A DNA stretch of 6,608 nucleotides from Acetobacterium sp. (GTDB lineage Bacteria; Bacillota; Clostridia; Eubacteriales; Eubacteriaceae): NCBI GenBank assembly GCA_022013395.1, contig JAKLQL010000245.1:1-6608 (forward strand), written 5' to 3'. A program made the translations under genes and the position numbers. Positions 1-5,697 of this stretch are shown here, piece after piece. Numbering within the stretch: position 1 is the first letter of the stretch; each line of letters starts with the position of its first letter. The notes below the pieces were generated by a model, which ran no database searches, was not told the origin of the DNA, and saw nothing but the letters and a program-made list of their open reading frames with translations.

Positions 1-157
1 GGTTATCCATCCTGCCACCACCACCCATCAACAACTTTCCGGTGACGATCTGATTGCCGCTGGGATCACTGAAGACATGATTCGTTTATCGATTGGTCTG
101 GAGCACATTGATGACATCCTGGCTGATCTGGATCAGGCACTAACCAAAGCCCTTTAG
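1..157 (+). CDS. metY: O-acetylhomoserine sulfhydrylase, C-terminal end (partial)
   Basis: This is the 3' end of a gene that enters from the left edge; the reading frame starts at base 2 and gives 51 residues before a TAG stop. The peptide begins [12 protein letters not shown] and ends in [20 protein letters not shown]. This is the characteristic C-terminus of the Cys/Met-metabolism PLP-dependent family (cystathionine gamma-synthase, O-acetylhomoserine sulfhydrylase, methionine gamma-lyase). The PLP lysine and most of the fold lie outside the window, so family membership is clear but the exact reaction is not read directly. I infer O-acetylhomoserine sulfhydrylase (O-acetylhomoserine plus sulfide to homocysteine) because the next gene, 29 bases downstream on the same strand, makes O-acetylhomoserine. 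Other members of the family remain possible. Confidence 0.8.
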   Translation, partial: VIHPATTTHQQLSGDDLIAAGITEDMIRLSIGLEHIDDILADLDQALTKAL

Positions 158-186
158 TTTTTAACAAATCACCCGGAGGTGAAAAC

Positions 187-1107
187 ATGCCGATTAAAAT
201 ACCCAACAACCTGCCCGCCAGCCAAATTTTAAGCAATGAAAACATCTTTGTGATGGATGCCAACCGGGCCAGCCATCAGGACATTCGTCCATTGAAAATT
301 GCCATCCTCAACCTGATGCCCACCAAAATTTCGACCGAAACCCAGCTTCTGCGGTTGTTGGGTAATACCCCGTTGCAAATTGAAGTAACCCTGCTGCAAA
401 CCAAAACCTATGAGAGTAAGAATACCTCATCTGAACATCTGGGTTCTTTCTATTGTTACTTCGAAGACGTCAAAGATCAACGTTTTGATGGGTTGATTAT
501 CACCGGAGCACCAATAGAAACCCTTGAGTTTGAAGATGTGGATTACTGGGATGAGCTCACCCAAATTATGGATTGGAGCAAAACCAATGTTTTTTCCACC
601 TTGCATATCTGCTGGGGGGCCCAGGCCGGACTTTACTATCATTATGGTATTGAAAAGTATTTATTGCCCGAAAAAGCCTTTGGTGTTTTTGAACATCATC
701 TGGAACAAAGTTATGTGAAGCTGTTTAGGGGCTTTGATGATACCTTTTACGCTCCCCATGCCCGGCACACCAGTATTTATCGGGAACTCATTGATGCCCA
801 CCCGGATCTGGAGGTGATGGCGGCATCAAACGAAGCTGGGGTTTATATCGCAATGGCTCAAAACGGCCGCCAGATTTTTGTCACCGGCCACAGCGAATAT
901 GATCCTGAAACATTAAAAGGCGAATACGACCGTGATGTTTCCCAGGGTAAACCGATTAATGTCCCCATGAACTATTACCCCAATGATGATCCCACCCAGC
1001 CCCCGGTGGTGCGGTGGCGAGGCCATGCCAACCTGTTATTCAGTAACTGGTTGAATTACTACGTTTATCAGGAAACACCTTATGAATTATCTGACGCAGC
1101 CTTTTAA
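187..1107 (+). CDS. metA: Homoserine O-acetyltransferase, MetA type
   Basis: This is a complete 306-residue protein of the usual MetA length, in the class I glutamine-amidotransferase-like fold. It transfers an acyl group from acyl-CoA to the hydroxyl of L-homoserine in the cytoplasm, the first committed step to methionine. The catalytic Cys142 lies in HICWGAQAG, and His235 and Glu237 lie in TGHSEYDPE; all three fall at the positions known from the E. coli enzyme. Residue 111, in ITGAPIE, is Glu. In this family Glu111 is known to favour acetyl-CoA and Gly111 succinyl-CoA, so the acetyl form is predicted even though databases often label MetA as succinyltransferase. The start is supported by a strong GGAGGTG ribosome site at 175-181. 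It is probably co-transcribed with the upstream metY-like gene, which would use the O-acetylhomoserine product. No riboswitch can be assessed because the operon start is outside the window. Confidence 0.96.
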   Translation: MPIKIPNNLPASQILSNENIFVMDANRASHQDIRPLKIAILNLMPTKISTETQLLRLLGNTPLQIEVTLLQTKTYESKNTSSEHLGSFYCYFEDVKDQRFDGLIITGAPIETLEFEDVDYWDELTQIMDWSKTNVFSTLHICWGAQAGLYYHYGIEKYLLPEKAFGVFEHHLEQSYVKLFRGFDDTFYAPHARHTSIYRELIDAHPDLEVMAASNEAGVYIAMAQNGRQIFVTGHSEYDPETLKGEYDRDVSQGKPINVPMNYYPNDDPTQPPVVRWRGHANLLFSNWLNYYVYQETPYELSDAAF

Positions 1108-1116
1108 AGGCAATTT

Positions 1117-1144
1117 AAAAGCGCAGGCATCTGCCTGCGCTTTT
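1117..1144. terminator. Bidirectional intrinsic terminator between converging genes
   Basis: A perfect inverted repeat (AAAAGCGCAGGCA, two bases, TGCCTGCGCTTTT) starts 9 bases after the metA stop. The realistic hairpin has a GC-rich stem with a small ATCT loop and is followed by TTTTGTTCGTTTT on the plus strand. The symmetric A-run gives a U-tract on the minus strand too, so it can also end the lipoprotein transcript arriving from the right, whose stop is at 1152. Confidence 0.9.
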
Positions 1145-1151
1145 GTTCGTT

Positions 1152-1571
1152 TTATTTAACGACGAATTCTGTTACCGTATCGGGATCGGTCCGATCATCA
1201 ATGTAAATCTCGACAGCATATTTTCCTGCTTTACTGACCAGATCGGCGGGAAGAATTCCCCAAAGTGGTGCATCACTGACCTTACCATTATTAATGGTAA
1301 CTGAATCCACTTCCTGGCCTTCAAAATACCAGATAAAGGTAATATTCGTATCGTCTGGCGCATTATGCAATTCAGCGGCTACATATACATCGGTATTGAC
1401 CGGGAATTCTGTCACATTGTCAATTGGCATGGAACTGTCATCTACTCCAGTTGTCATCACCGCATTGCTGACATTGGCTGTAGTTGAACTGCAGCTGGCC
1501 CCCATAAAAAGTACCGAAACCATCATAATGGTTATGGCCAAAAGATAAAGCGTAAATTTATTTTTTTTCAT
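1152..1571 (-). CDS. Small predicted lipoprotein, unknown function
   Basis: The protein has 139 residues. The N-terminus has a lysine-rich MKKNK start, a hydrophobic stretch at about residues 7-23, and Cys27 in MGASC. That fits the general bacterial lipobox pattern (small residues at -2 and -1), although Gly at -3 is less typical than Leu. It is therefore predicted to be exported, lipidated at Cys27 and anchored on the outer face of the membrane. A Ser/Thr/Asn-rich linker (about 28-55) leads into an 80-residue domain (about 58-139). This domain has alternating hydrophobic/polar strands, WYFEGQEV, and an ending KAGKYAVEIYIDD followed by VTEFVVK, which looks like a single beta-sandwich (Ig-like) domain; the fold is my inference. 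I do not recognise the family. The start is supported by GGAGGG in CAGGAGGGAAG, complement of 1576-1586. It is probably transcribed alone: a long non-coding leader precedes it and a terminator follows. Confidence 0.8.
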   Translation of the reverse strand: MKKNKFTLYLLAITIMMVSVLFMGASCSSTTANVSNAVMTTGVDDSSMPIDNVTEFPVNTDVYVAAELHNAPDDTNITFIWYFEGQEVDSVTINNGKVSDAPLWGILPADLVSKAGKYAVEIYIDDRTDPDTVTEFVVK

Positions 1572-1651
1572 GATTCTTCCCTCCTGAATAATTATTTTTA
1601 CAAGAATAGCTGGAATCCCATTTCTGCACGTTATCCTAATTACTTAACCAT

Positions 1652-1695
1652 AGTTTGACCGGCTGATTTATATAGCAACCGATTTCAGTCAAACT
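1652..1695. repeat. 8-base inverted repeat upstream of the lipoprotein gene
   Basis: AGTTTGAC at 1652-1659 is the exact reverse complement of GTCAAACT at 1688-1695, with 28 bases between. The spacer carries an A/T core (TTTATATA). One arm contains the TTGACT hexamer of a candidate minus-strand promoter, so the repeat could be an operator or form a hairpin in a longer leader RNA. The symmetry is directly visible; any function is inference. Confidence 0.4.
1665..1692 (-). promoter_or_regulatory. Candidate promoter for the lipoprotein gene
   Basis: On the minus strand, TTGACT (complement of 1687-1692) matches the -35 consensus at five of six positions. It is followed after 16 bases by TAAATC (complement of 1665-1670), a weak -10. 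A TGC-TATATA extended -10 overlaps the spacer. Transcription would begin about 85-90 bases upstream of the start codon. The -10 is poor, so this is only the best candidate near the gene. Confidence 0.25.
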
Positions 1696-1854
1696 TTCAC
1701 TTGCTTGTCCGGTCTTTTAATTAACCCCTGTATTTCGCTTAACCCTCCCTTTTTTATAAAAAAGATTTCGATGTTCGTTCCAACCTATTTTCGTATTATT
1801 ATTTTACCACAATTCTGTAAGAATAAACATTCCCCACCGACATTTCAGCAAACA

Positions 1855-1887
1855 AAAAACTCAAGCAAGAAAATCACTTGAGTTTTT
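1855..1887 (-). terminator. Intrinsic terminator after the mtnK-like gene
   Basis: AAAAACTCAAG (1855-1865) and CTTGAGTTTTT (1877-1887) are perfect 11-base complements with an 11-base loop. It lies about 35 bases beyond the kinase stop. Read on the minus strand, the hairpin ends in a run of six U and then GUUU. The stem is A/T-rich but perfect, and it separates the kinase transcript from the lipoprotein region. Confidence 0.75.
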
Positions 1888-1921
1888 AATAGTCATCTTA
1901 ATTTGTCTCGCTGACTTTACA

Positions 1922-3184
1922 TCAGTTTTTTAACGCCTTCATCACATCAAAATAGCGATAGGTAATGGTTTCGATCAAAGCGATGATGTCGACCGCCGAT
2001 TCCATTTCTTCCCGCTTCATAATCAGCGCATCGGCAATCAGCAACGACAGTCGTCTGGCACAGTTCCGGCTAACCGGATTCTTGATTACATCAAAATCCG
2101 GCAGGGGCACAATGCCACCGACCCGACTGACAATCTGGCAGCCGGTGAAGCCGCAGACCTCTTTTATATAGGTTCTCAGCAAATCATCCCGATACTCGGT
2201 ATACTCCCGATACATCGGCTTGGCATCCTGATCCCAGCAAGCTGTATAAACCCGCTGATATTCGGTGATTAAATCTCTGATATAACCCAGCATTTCCTGG
2301 CGATAGGCTTTCCGGGACGCTTTACTTCCTTCTTCATGGTGGAACCAGGCAATATACTCATAAACCAGGTTTCCCACCAGATAGCCGGTATCGGATGAGG
2401 ATGGACCCATAAACGGATATTCCATATCGATGATTTTCATTTCGTTTTCGTCAATCATAATGTTGGACGTATGCAAATCGCCATGAACCAGACATTCGCT
2501 TTTCTTCATAAAAATGCCCCGCAGCTTCAGCAGTTCAACCCGCAATTCCCGTTTTTCCCAGAGCAGATCGCTCATGGCCAGATGATTGGGATCGCCGGCC
2601 GGCAAATCGACGTCACCCTCAATAAAGGATTCCCGCAGAAACAGGATGGTTTCCATAATGACCCGCATCTCGGGATTCATAAATTTGCATTCCAGCCCCT
2701 TATGGGCAATCTGATCCAAATAAATCTCGGATGTATAGAAATTCGATTTTGCCAGGAATTCACCAATCTGTTTGGGGAATTCGGGGAACCGCTTGCCCTT
2801 GATCAATTCAAAACGCATAATCTTAAGGCGTCCGCAATCCTCGTAAACAAAGAGATTATTGTCGGGATCGAGATGATACATTTCCGGCAAATACTCTGGG
2901 GTGATGGCGGATCTCAGTTTAATGATTTCGGATTCTAACTGGTTGCGCTTGGCGGTCAGAGGTACCCCTTCACCAAATAGCTTCAGGTAGGGTTTAGCCT
3001 GTTTGAGAATAACCGACTTTCCGGTTTCATCCCAAACCAGATAGATATGGTTGACTAAGCCATCCCCATCGTCTTCACCGCCGCCAACCTCATAAACTTC
3101 AAGCCTGGCATCGGTCGGAAAAATATCCGTATATGCTTTAATATATTCAATGACAGTATCTGGTGTTAAATCTTTATAGGACAT
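1922..3184 (-). CDS. mtnK: S-methyl-5-thioribose kinase-like APH-fold kinase
   Basis: This 420-residue protein resembles methylthioribose kinase, which phosphorylates 5-methylthioribose at C1 using ATP in methionine salvage; Bacillus MtnK is roughly 400 residues. Visible features in order: a glycine-rich nucleotide loop at 33-43 (VGGGEDDGDG); the ATP-binding Lys61 in ILKQAKPY; the catalytic loop HGDLHTSNI at 234-242 with Asp236; the metal-binding DxE motif Asp253/Glu255 in IIDMEYPFMGP, where most APH kinases have DxD/DFG-like residues; and a C-terminal GFTGCQIVSRVGG block at 345-357. The DxE and the GCxxxxR block point to MtnK rather than antibiotic or choline kinases. Oddities are an apparently longer acidic glycine loop and Ser353-Arg354 where I recall an Arg-Arg pair in MtnK, so the substrate may differ. 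No mtnA or other salvage gene is in the window. The start has GAGG at the complement of 3191-3194 and an extended -10 just upstream; a terminator follows, suggesting a single-gene transcript. Confidence 0.75.
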   Translation of the reverse strand: MSYKDLTPDTVIEYIKAYTDIFPTDARLEVYEVGGGEDDGDGLVNHIYLVWDETGKSVILKQAKPYLKLFGEGVPLTAKRNQLESEIIKLRSAITPEYLPEMYHLDPDNNLFVYEDCGRLKIMRFELIKGKRFPEFPKQIGEFLAKSNFYTSEIYLDQIAHKGLECKFMNPEMRVIMETILFLRESFIEGDVDLPAGDPNHLAMSDLLWEKRELRVELLKLRGIFMKKSECLVHGDLHTSNIMIDENEMKIIDMEYPFMGPSSSDTGYLVGNLVYEYIAWFHHEEGSKASRKAYRQEMLGYIRDLITEYQRVYTACWDQDAKPMYREYTEYRDDLLRTYIKEVCGFTGCQIVSRVGGIVPLPDFDVIKNPVSRNCARRLSLLIADALIMKREEMESAVDIIALIETITYRYFDVMKALKN

Positions 3185-3223
3185 TTTCTACCTCGCGATT
3201 TTTAAACGGATTCAATTTTTTAT

Positions 3224-3232
3224 ATTTTATCA
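3224..3232 (-). promoter_or_regulatory. Extended -10 promoter of the mtnK-like gene
   Basis: The minus strand reads TGATAAAAT (TGA then TAAAAT, complement of 3224-3232), a good extended -10 about 40 bases before the start codon. No good -35 hexamer stands at 16-18 bases (TTATTT-like only), as is common with extended -10 promoters. No clear terminator separates it from the permease gene upstream, so some read-through from there is possible. Confidence 0.45.
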
Positions 3233-3292
3233 CGAAGAACGATGGAAATAAATGAACTAATTATTTGACTAACGGGAATTTTTTGCGCTAAT

Positions 3293-4066
3293 CTAAAGAA
3301 TCAAGCGATCATAAGGGTCAAAGGCCTTCTTCCGAGTTAACAGAATCGAACAGTGGATCCCAAAATAGCGGGAGATCAGAATCGCTCCCATGATGACAAT
3401 CTGATAAACAATGGCGGTCATCGGCATCGAGCCCCCGAGAATCTGACCGGTCATCATCCCCGGCAGGGACACCAGACCAATGGTTTCAGTAGAGGCAATA
3501 ATGGGATTCATACAGGCGATGATCGCCTCTTTGTACCAGGGCAAGGTGGATTCCCACTGGTTGGCTGACAGCACCAAGCGATACTGATACTGCCGTTCAT
3601 TTTGCCTTAAACCGGTATAAAAGGTATTGATCCCGATGATGTTGCCGCTGAGACTGTTGCCCAGGAGCATTCCCATTAGGGGAATATAATATTGGGCATC
3701 AAAGATATTGGCGAGGCCAATTACAAATTGATTGATAAATAAAATCATGATCAGATTCGGAACACCAAATCCAATTACAATCGGCAAAAACTGATTTTTC
3801 ATGGTCAATCCACAGGTTTTAACGGTTGATAACCCAGCCGCCCCAATCATAAAAAAAACATAGGCCGAATTAACCCAAAGGTTGTTGAATAAAAAAATGT
3901 ATTGAAGAAAAAAGCCCACCAGAACCAACTGGATGGTCATTCTGAACAGGGCATAAATGATCCGTTTGTTAAGTCCAATTCCCAGCTTATAATTAATAAT
4001 TACCATTGGCAGAACAAAGATCAGCAGATAAAAAGGGGTGAAAAAAGGTATTGCCTGAACGCCCAT
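3293..4066 (-). CDS. fetB: FetB-like ABC transporter permease (UPF0014 family)
   Basis: This 257-residue, very hydrophobic protein matches the length of E. coli FetB (YbbM). About seven membrane segments are visible, at roughly 8-30, 38-60, 64-82, 93-118, 126-146, 185-210 and 214-237. Family hallmarks are RMTIQLVLVGFFLQYIF (42-58), IPLMGMLLGNSLSG (128-141), GLVSLPGMMTGQILGGS (197-213) and YQIVIM (221-226). In E. coli the FetAB pair exports iron and helps resist peroxide stress; the substrate in this organism is inferred from family only, and other metals are possible. The start codon overlaps the last base of the ATPase stop (TAATG), and its ribosome site lies inside the ATPase gene. The two are therefore translationally coupled and very likely form one transporter. 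Confidence 0.88.
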   Translation of the reverse strand: MGVQAIPFFTPFYLLIFVLPMVIINYKLGIGLNKRIIYALFRMTIQLVLVGFFLQYIFLFNNLWVNSAYVFFMIGAAGLSTVKTCGLTMKNQFLPIVIGFGVPNLIMILFINQFVIGLANIFDAQYYIPLMGMLLGNSLSGNIIGINTFYTGLRQNERQYQYRLVLSANQWESTLPWYKEAIIACMNPIIASTETIGLVSLPGMMTGQILGGSMPMTAIVYQIVIMGAILISRYFGIHCSILLTRKKAFDPYDRLIL

Positions 4067-4683
4067 TACCAGCTCACCTCCCTGAGTCCCCGATTTTGAT
4101 AAATGTCATCATGAGAGACCACTAAAATGGTTTTATTGTAATTCAAGAGCAGATCAACCATTTTTGTTTTGAGTTCTAGATCCAACCCGGTGGTTATTTC
4201 GTCCAATATCCAGATGTCCCGATCTAGAAGAATCCCCAAAATCAGAGCCAGCCGCTGCCGTTCGCCCCCGGAAAGGGCGTCGACATTTTTTTCAAGAGTA
4301 TCTTCTGGCAGGGACATGGTCTCAAGCCAGCTGATTAAAACAGCTTCTTGATAATTCAAATGGCGATTCACCTGAAATTTAAAAATACTTTCAAATACCT
4401 CTCGGACAACGCCTTTGGGAATATCAGCATCTTGACTCACATAGGCTATTTTACTGCGAATCTGATTCGCTGTTGCTCCGGTCAAAGTGATTCCTGCTAC
4501 TGAGATTTCGCCCGTGTCCGGTACTACAAATCCCAGCAGCATCTTTACCAGACTGGTTTTGCCCCGTCCCGAAGGGGCACAAAAAAGAACCTTTTCATGG
4601 TGTTCAATTTCCAGATTAAAGCCTGAAAAAATCATCCGCTCATCAAATTTCAAATGAATATTCCGGAATTCAAGATAAGCCAT
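4066..4683 (-). CDS. fetA: FetA-like ABC transporter ATPase
   Basis: This compact 205-residue ABC ATPase would power the neighbouring permease from the cytoplasmic face. In order: Walker A APSGRGKT at 36-43 with Lys42 (the usual first Gly is Ala); Q-loop Gln84 in YVSQD; signature LSGGERQ at 137-143; Walker B IWILDE at 157-162 with Glu162; D-loop TGLD at 165-168; and switch His191 in VVSHDD. The protein stops soon after the H-loop, as in the short FetA (YbbL) ATPases. The start has GAGGTGA at the complement of 4687-4693. It is the first gene of the pair, preceded by a 108-base intergenic region with several complementary repeats and a terminator for the upstream gene. The exporter assignment rests mainly on the UPF0014-type partner, since ATPases alone do not reveal substrate. 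Confidence 0.88.
   Translation of the reverse strand: MAYLEFRNIHLKFDERMIFSGFNLEIEHHEKVLFCAPSGRGKTSLVKMLLGFVVPDTGEISVAGITLTGATANQIRSKIAYVSQDADIPKGVVREVFESIFKFQVNRHLNYQEAVLISWLETMSLPEDTLEKNVDALSGGERQRLALILGILLDRDIWILDEITTGLDLELKTKMVDLLLNYNKTILVVSHDDIYQNRGLREVSW
4074..4082 (-). promoter_or_regulatory. Ribosome site for fetB inside the end of fetA
   Basis: GGGAGGTGA on the minus strand (complement of 4074-4082) lies 7 bases before the permease ATG, wholly within the last codons of the ATPase gene. It fixes the permease start at 4066 and supports coupled translation through the TAATG overlap. Confidence 0.8.
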
Positions 4684-4706
4684 CTTTCACCTCGTGTTTA
4701 AGTACC

Positions 4707-4740
4707 AGTTGCTCTTTGACTTTAGACTGATCAGGCAACT
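4707..4740. repeat. Inverted repeat in the leader of the fetAB-like pair
   Basis: AGTTGC at 4707-4712 is the reverse complement of GCAACT at 4735-4740, with 22 bases between. The spacer includes a perfect 8-base palindrome CTGATCAG (4727-4734). A possible -10 for the minus strand, TATAGT (complement of 4738-4743), overlaps the right arm but has no convincing -35. The repeat could be an operator or a leader hairpin; its arms share the same pentamer with the neighbouring terminator. Confidence 0.35.
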
Positions 4741-4747
4741 ATAAACA

Positions 4748-4771
4748 AAAGCAACGAACAATGGTTGCTTT
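4748..4771 (-). terminator. Intrinsic terminator after the ferredoxin-nitroreductase gene
   Basis: On the minus strand AAAGCAAC (complement of 4764-4771) pairs with GTTGCTTT (complement of 4748-4755) across an 8-base loop, followed by TGTTTAT. It begins 20 bases beyond the stop of the ferredoxin-nitroreductase gene. The stem is short (8 pairs, three of them G:C), so termination may be partial. Confidence 0.6.
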
Positions 4772-4791
4772 GCAATTACCTACTATGTTCT

Positions 4792-5616
4792 TTATCGCCA
4801 GGATACTTCCGGTTTTTTTCTGGGAACGGTTCGTTGATAAGACACTTTGGGGTATCCCATCACCTGACAGGCAATCACCTGTTTGTTACTATCTGCAATT
4901 CCCAGAAAGCGTCTTAGTTTTTCACTGTTGGCCGCTGCACGGACAAAAAAACCGCTGTAATACATTCCCAATCCCTGAGCATGGGTCATCAGTTCCATGG
5001 ATGAAGCCGCCAGGCCGCCATCAATGGGTGACTCCGAGACGACGATCATAACTGCTTTGGCGTTAAAAAACAAATCAGTGGGTTTTTCCGGGTTGGCCAG
5101 ATAGCCTTCATACATCTGCAGCCAACGCTTAGCATAATAGGCAATTAAAGGGGGGGTATTCTCTTTATCCACCAGCAACTGTTTACCCAGATCATTCAGG
5201 CTTTCCAGAGCCAATCCGGTCAATTGTGAAAGTTCATCCTGGACTACGATAAAAGATACCGGTTGACGATTCCCTCCTGTTGGCGTAAAACGACCGGCTT
5301 CAATAATTGCTTCCAGCTTTTCTTTTTCAATGGGCTGGTCTTTAAACTGACGGATCGAACGTCTGAATTTAATAAAATTCAGCAGTTTTTCCGGTTCAAT
5401 ATCAAAGCTGGCTGGTTCGTACTCCTTTACGTCACCCATGTCGTAGTCACTGATGCTAACCGCATTTACCGGACAAATGGCAATGCAATGGCCGCATTTA
5501 ATGCAGGTTTGATTAAGCGATTTTGCCTTATCGTCTTCAATCACAATATCCCGGGTAAAACAATCATCAACACATGCGCCACAACCAATACATTTTTCCT
5601 GGTCAATCTTAATCAT
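4792..5616 (-). CDS. Ferredoxin-nitroreductase fusion (2[4Fe-4S] + FMN)
   Basis: This 274-residue protein combines two domains. Residues 1-55 are a clostridial-type ferredoxin with two full cluster motifs: Cys9, 12, 15, 19 (CIGCGACVDDC) and Cys38, 41, 44, 48 (CIKCGHCIAIC, followed by Pro49). Residues 78-254 are a nitroreductase-fold flavoprotein with the FMN-binding RRSIRQF at 85-91, PTGGNRQP at 112-119, and GLGMYYSGF plus a closing MGYPK at 253-257. Such fusions are common in strict anaerobes and are expected to pass electrons from reduced ferredoxin through the clusters to FMN. The physiological acceptor cannot be read from sequence; nitro compounds or quinones are only typical test substrates. 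The ribosome site AAAGGAGT (complement of 5625-5632) fixes the start. It lies 81 bases after uppP with no strong terminator between, so co-transcription is possible, and a terminator follows it. Confidence 0.9.
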   Translation of the reverse strand: MIKIDQEKCIGCGACVDDCFTRDIVIEDDKAKSLNQTCIKCGHCIAICPVNAVSISDYDMGDVKEYEPASFDIEPEKLLNFIKFRRSIRQFKDQPIEKEKLEAIIEAGRFTPTGGNRQPVSFIVVQDELSQLTGLALESLNDLGKQLLVDKENTPPLIAYYAKRWLQMYEGYLANPEKPTDLFFNAKAVMIVVSESPIDGGLAASSMELMTHAQGLGMYYSGFFVRAAANSEKLRRFLGIADSNKQVIACQVMGYPKVSYQRTVPRKKPEVSWR

Positions 5617-5659
5617 TTTTTCTTACTCCTTTATATTCTGATTTTTGTCTTATTTATCT

Positions 5660-5667
5660 TGACGTCA
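5660..5667. repeat. Perfect palindrome TGACGTCA upstream of the ferredoxin-nitroreductase gene
   Basis: An exact 8-base palindrome sits between uppP and the fusion gene, about 45 bases before the latter's start codon. A weak minus-strand promoter candidate overlaps it (TTTAAA, 17 bases, GATAAA). An operator role is possible, but an 8-base palindrome can occur by chance. Confidence 0.25.
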
Positions 5668-5697
5668 TAACATCGTTTAAAACTGGATTTTTGAACA

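Larger units (their letters stand above)
1572..1921. other. 350-base intergenic region, AT-rich, no gene found
   Basis: This region separates the lipoprotein start from the mtnK-like stop. It holds the lipoprotein ribosome site (1576-1586), an 8-base inverted repeat (1652-1695), candidate minus-strand promoter elements, an A/T palindrome TTTTTTATAAAAAA around 1750-1763, and a terminator at 1855-1887. A second weak promoter candidate is an extended -10 (TGG then TAAAAT on the minus strand, complement of 1801-1809); it would give a leader of over 200 bases. The only open frame I found is a 36-codon plus-strand one without a ribosome site (1771-1881). No tRNA or known riboswitch pattern was recognised by eye. 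Confidence 0.6.

Noticed and set aside
1184..1196. Palindrome GATCGG-T-CCGATC inside the lipoprotein gene
   Set aside because: It encodes the DDRTD residues and has no terminator tail or promoter context.
1282..1300. Perfect inverted repeat TTACCATT / AATGGTAA inside the lipoprotein gene
   Set aside because: It is within codons for TINNG with no poly-U tract or regulatory context; most likely coincidental.
1771..1881. 36-codon plus-strand open frame
   Set aside because: No ribosome site, unremarkable peptide, and its 3' end runs through the terminator hairpin.
2471..2938. 155-codon plus-strand open frame inside the kinase gene
   Set aside because: It lies antisense to a gene with clear kinase motifs, and its peptide shows no domain; it is a shadow frame.
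1922..3184. Aminoglycoside or choline kinase identity
   Set aside because: The APH fold is shared, but the DxE metal motif with YPFMGP and the GCxxxxR C-terminal block fit MtnK-type kinases better.
5263..5670. 135-codon plus-strand open frame antisense to the ferredoxin-nitroreductase gene
   Set aside because: The opposite strand encodes both cysteine motifs and the FMN site; this frame has no ribosome site or recognisable product.
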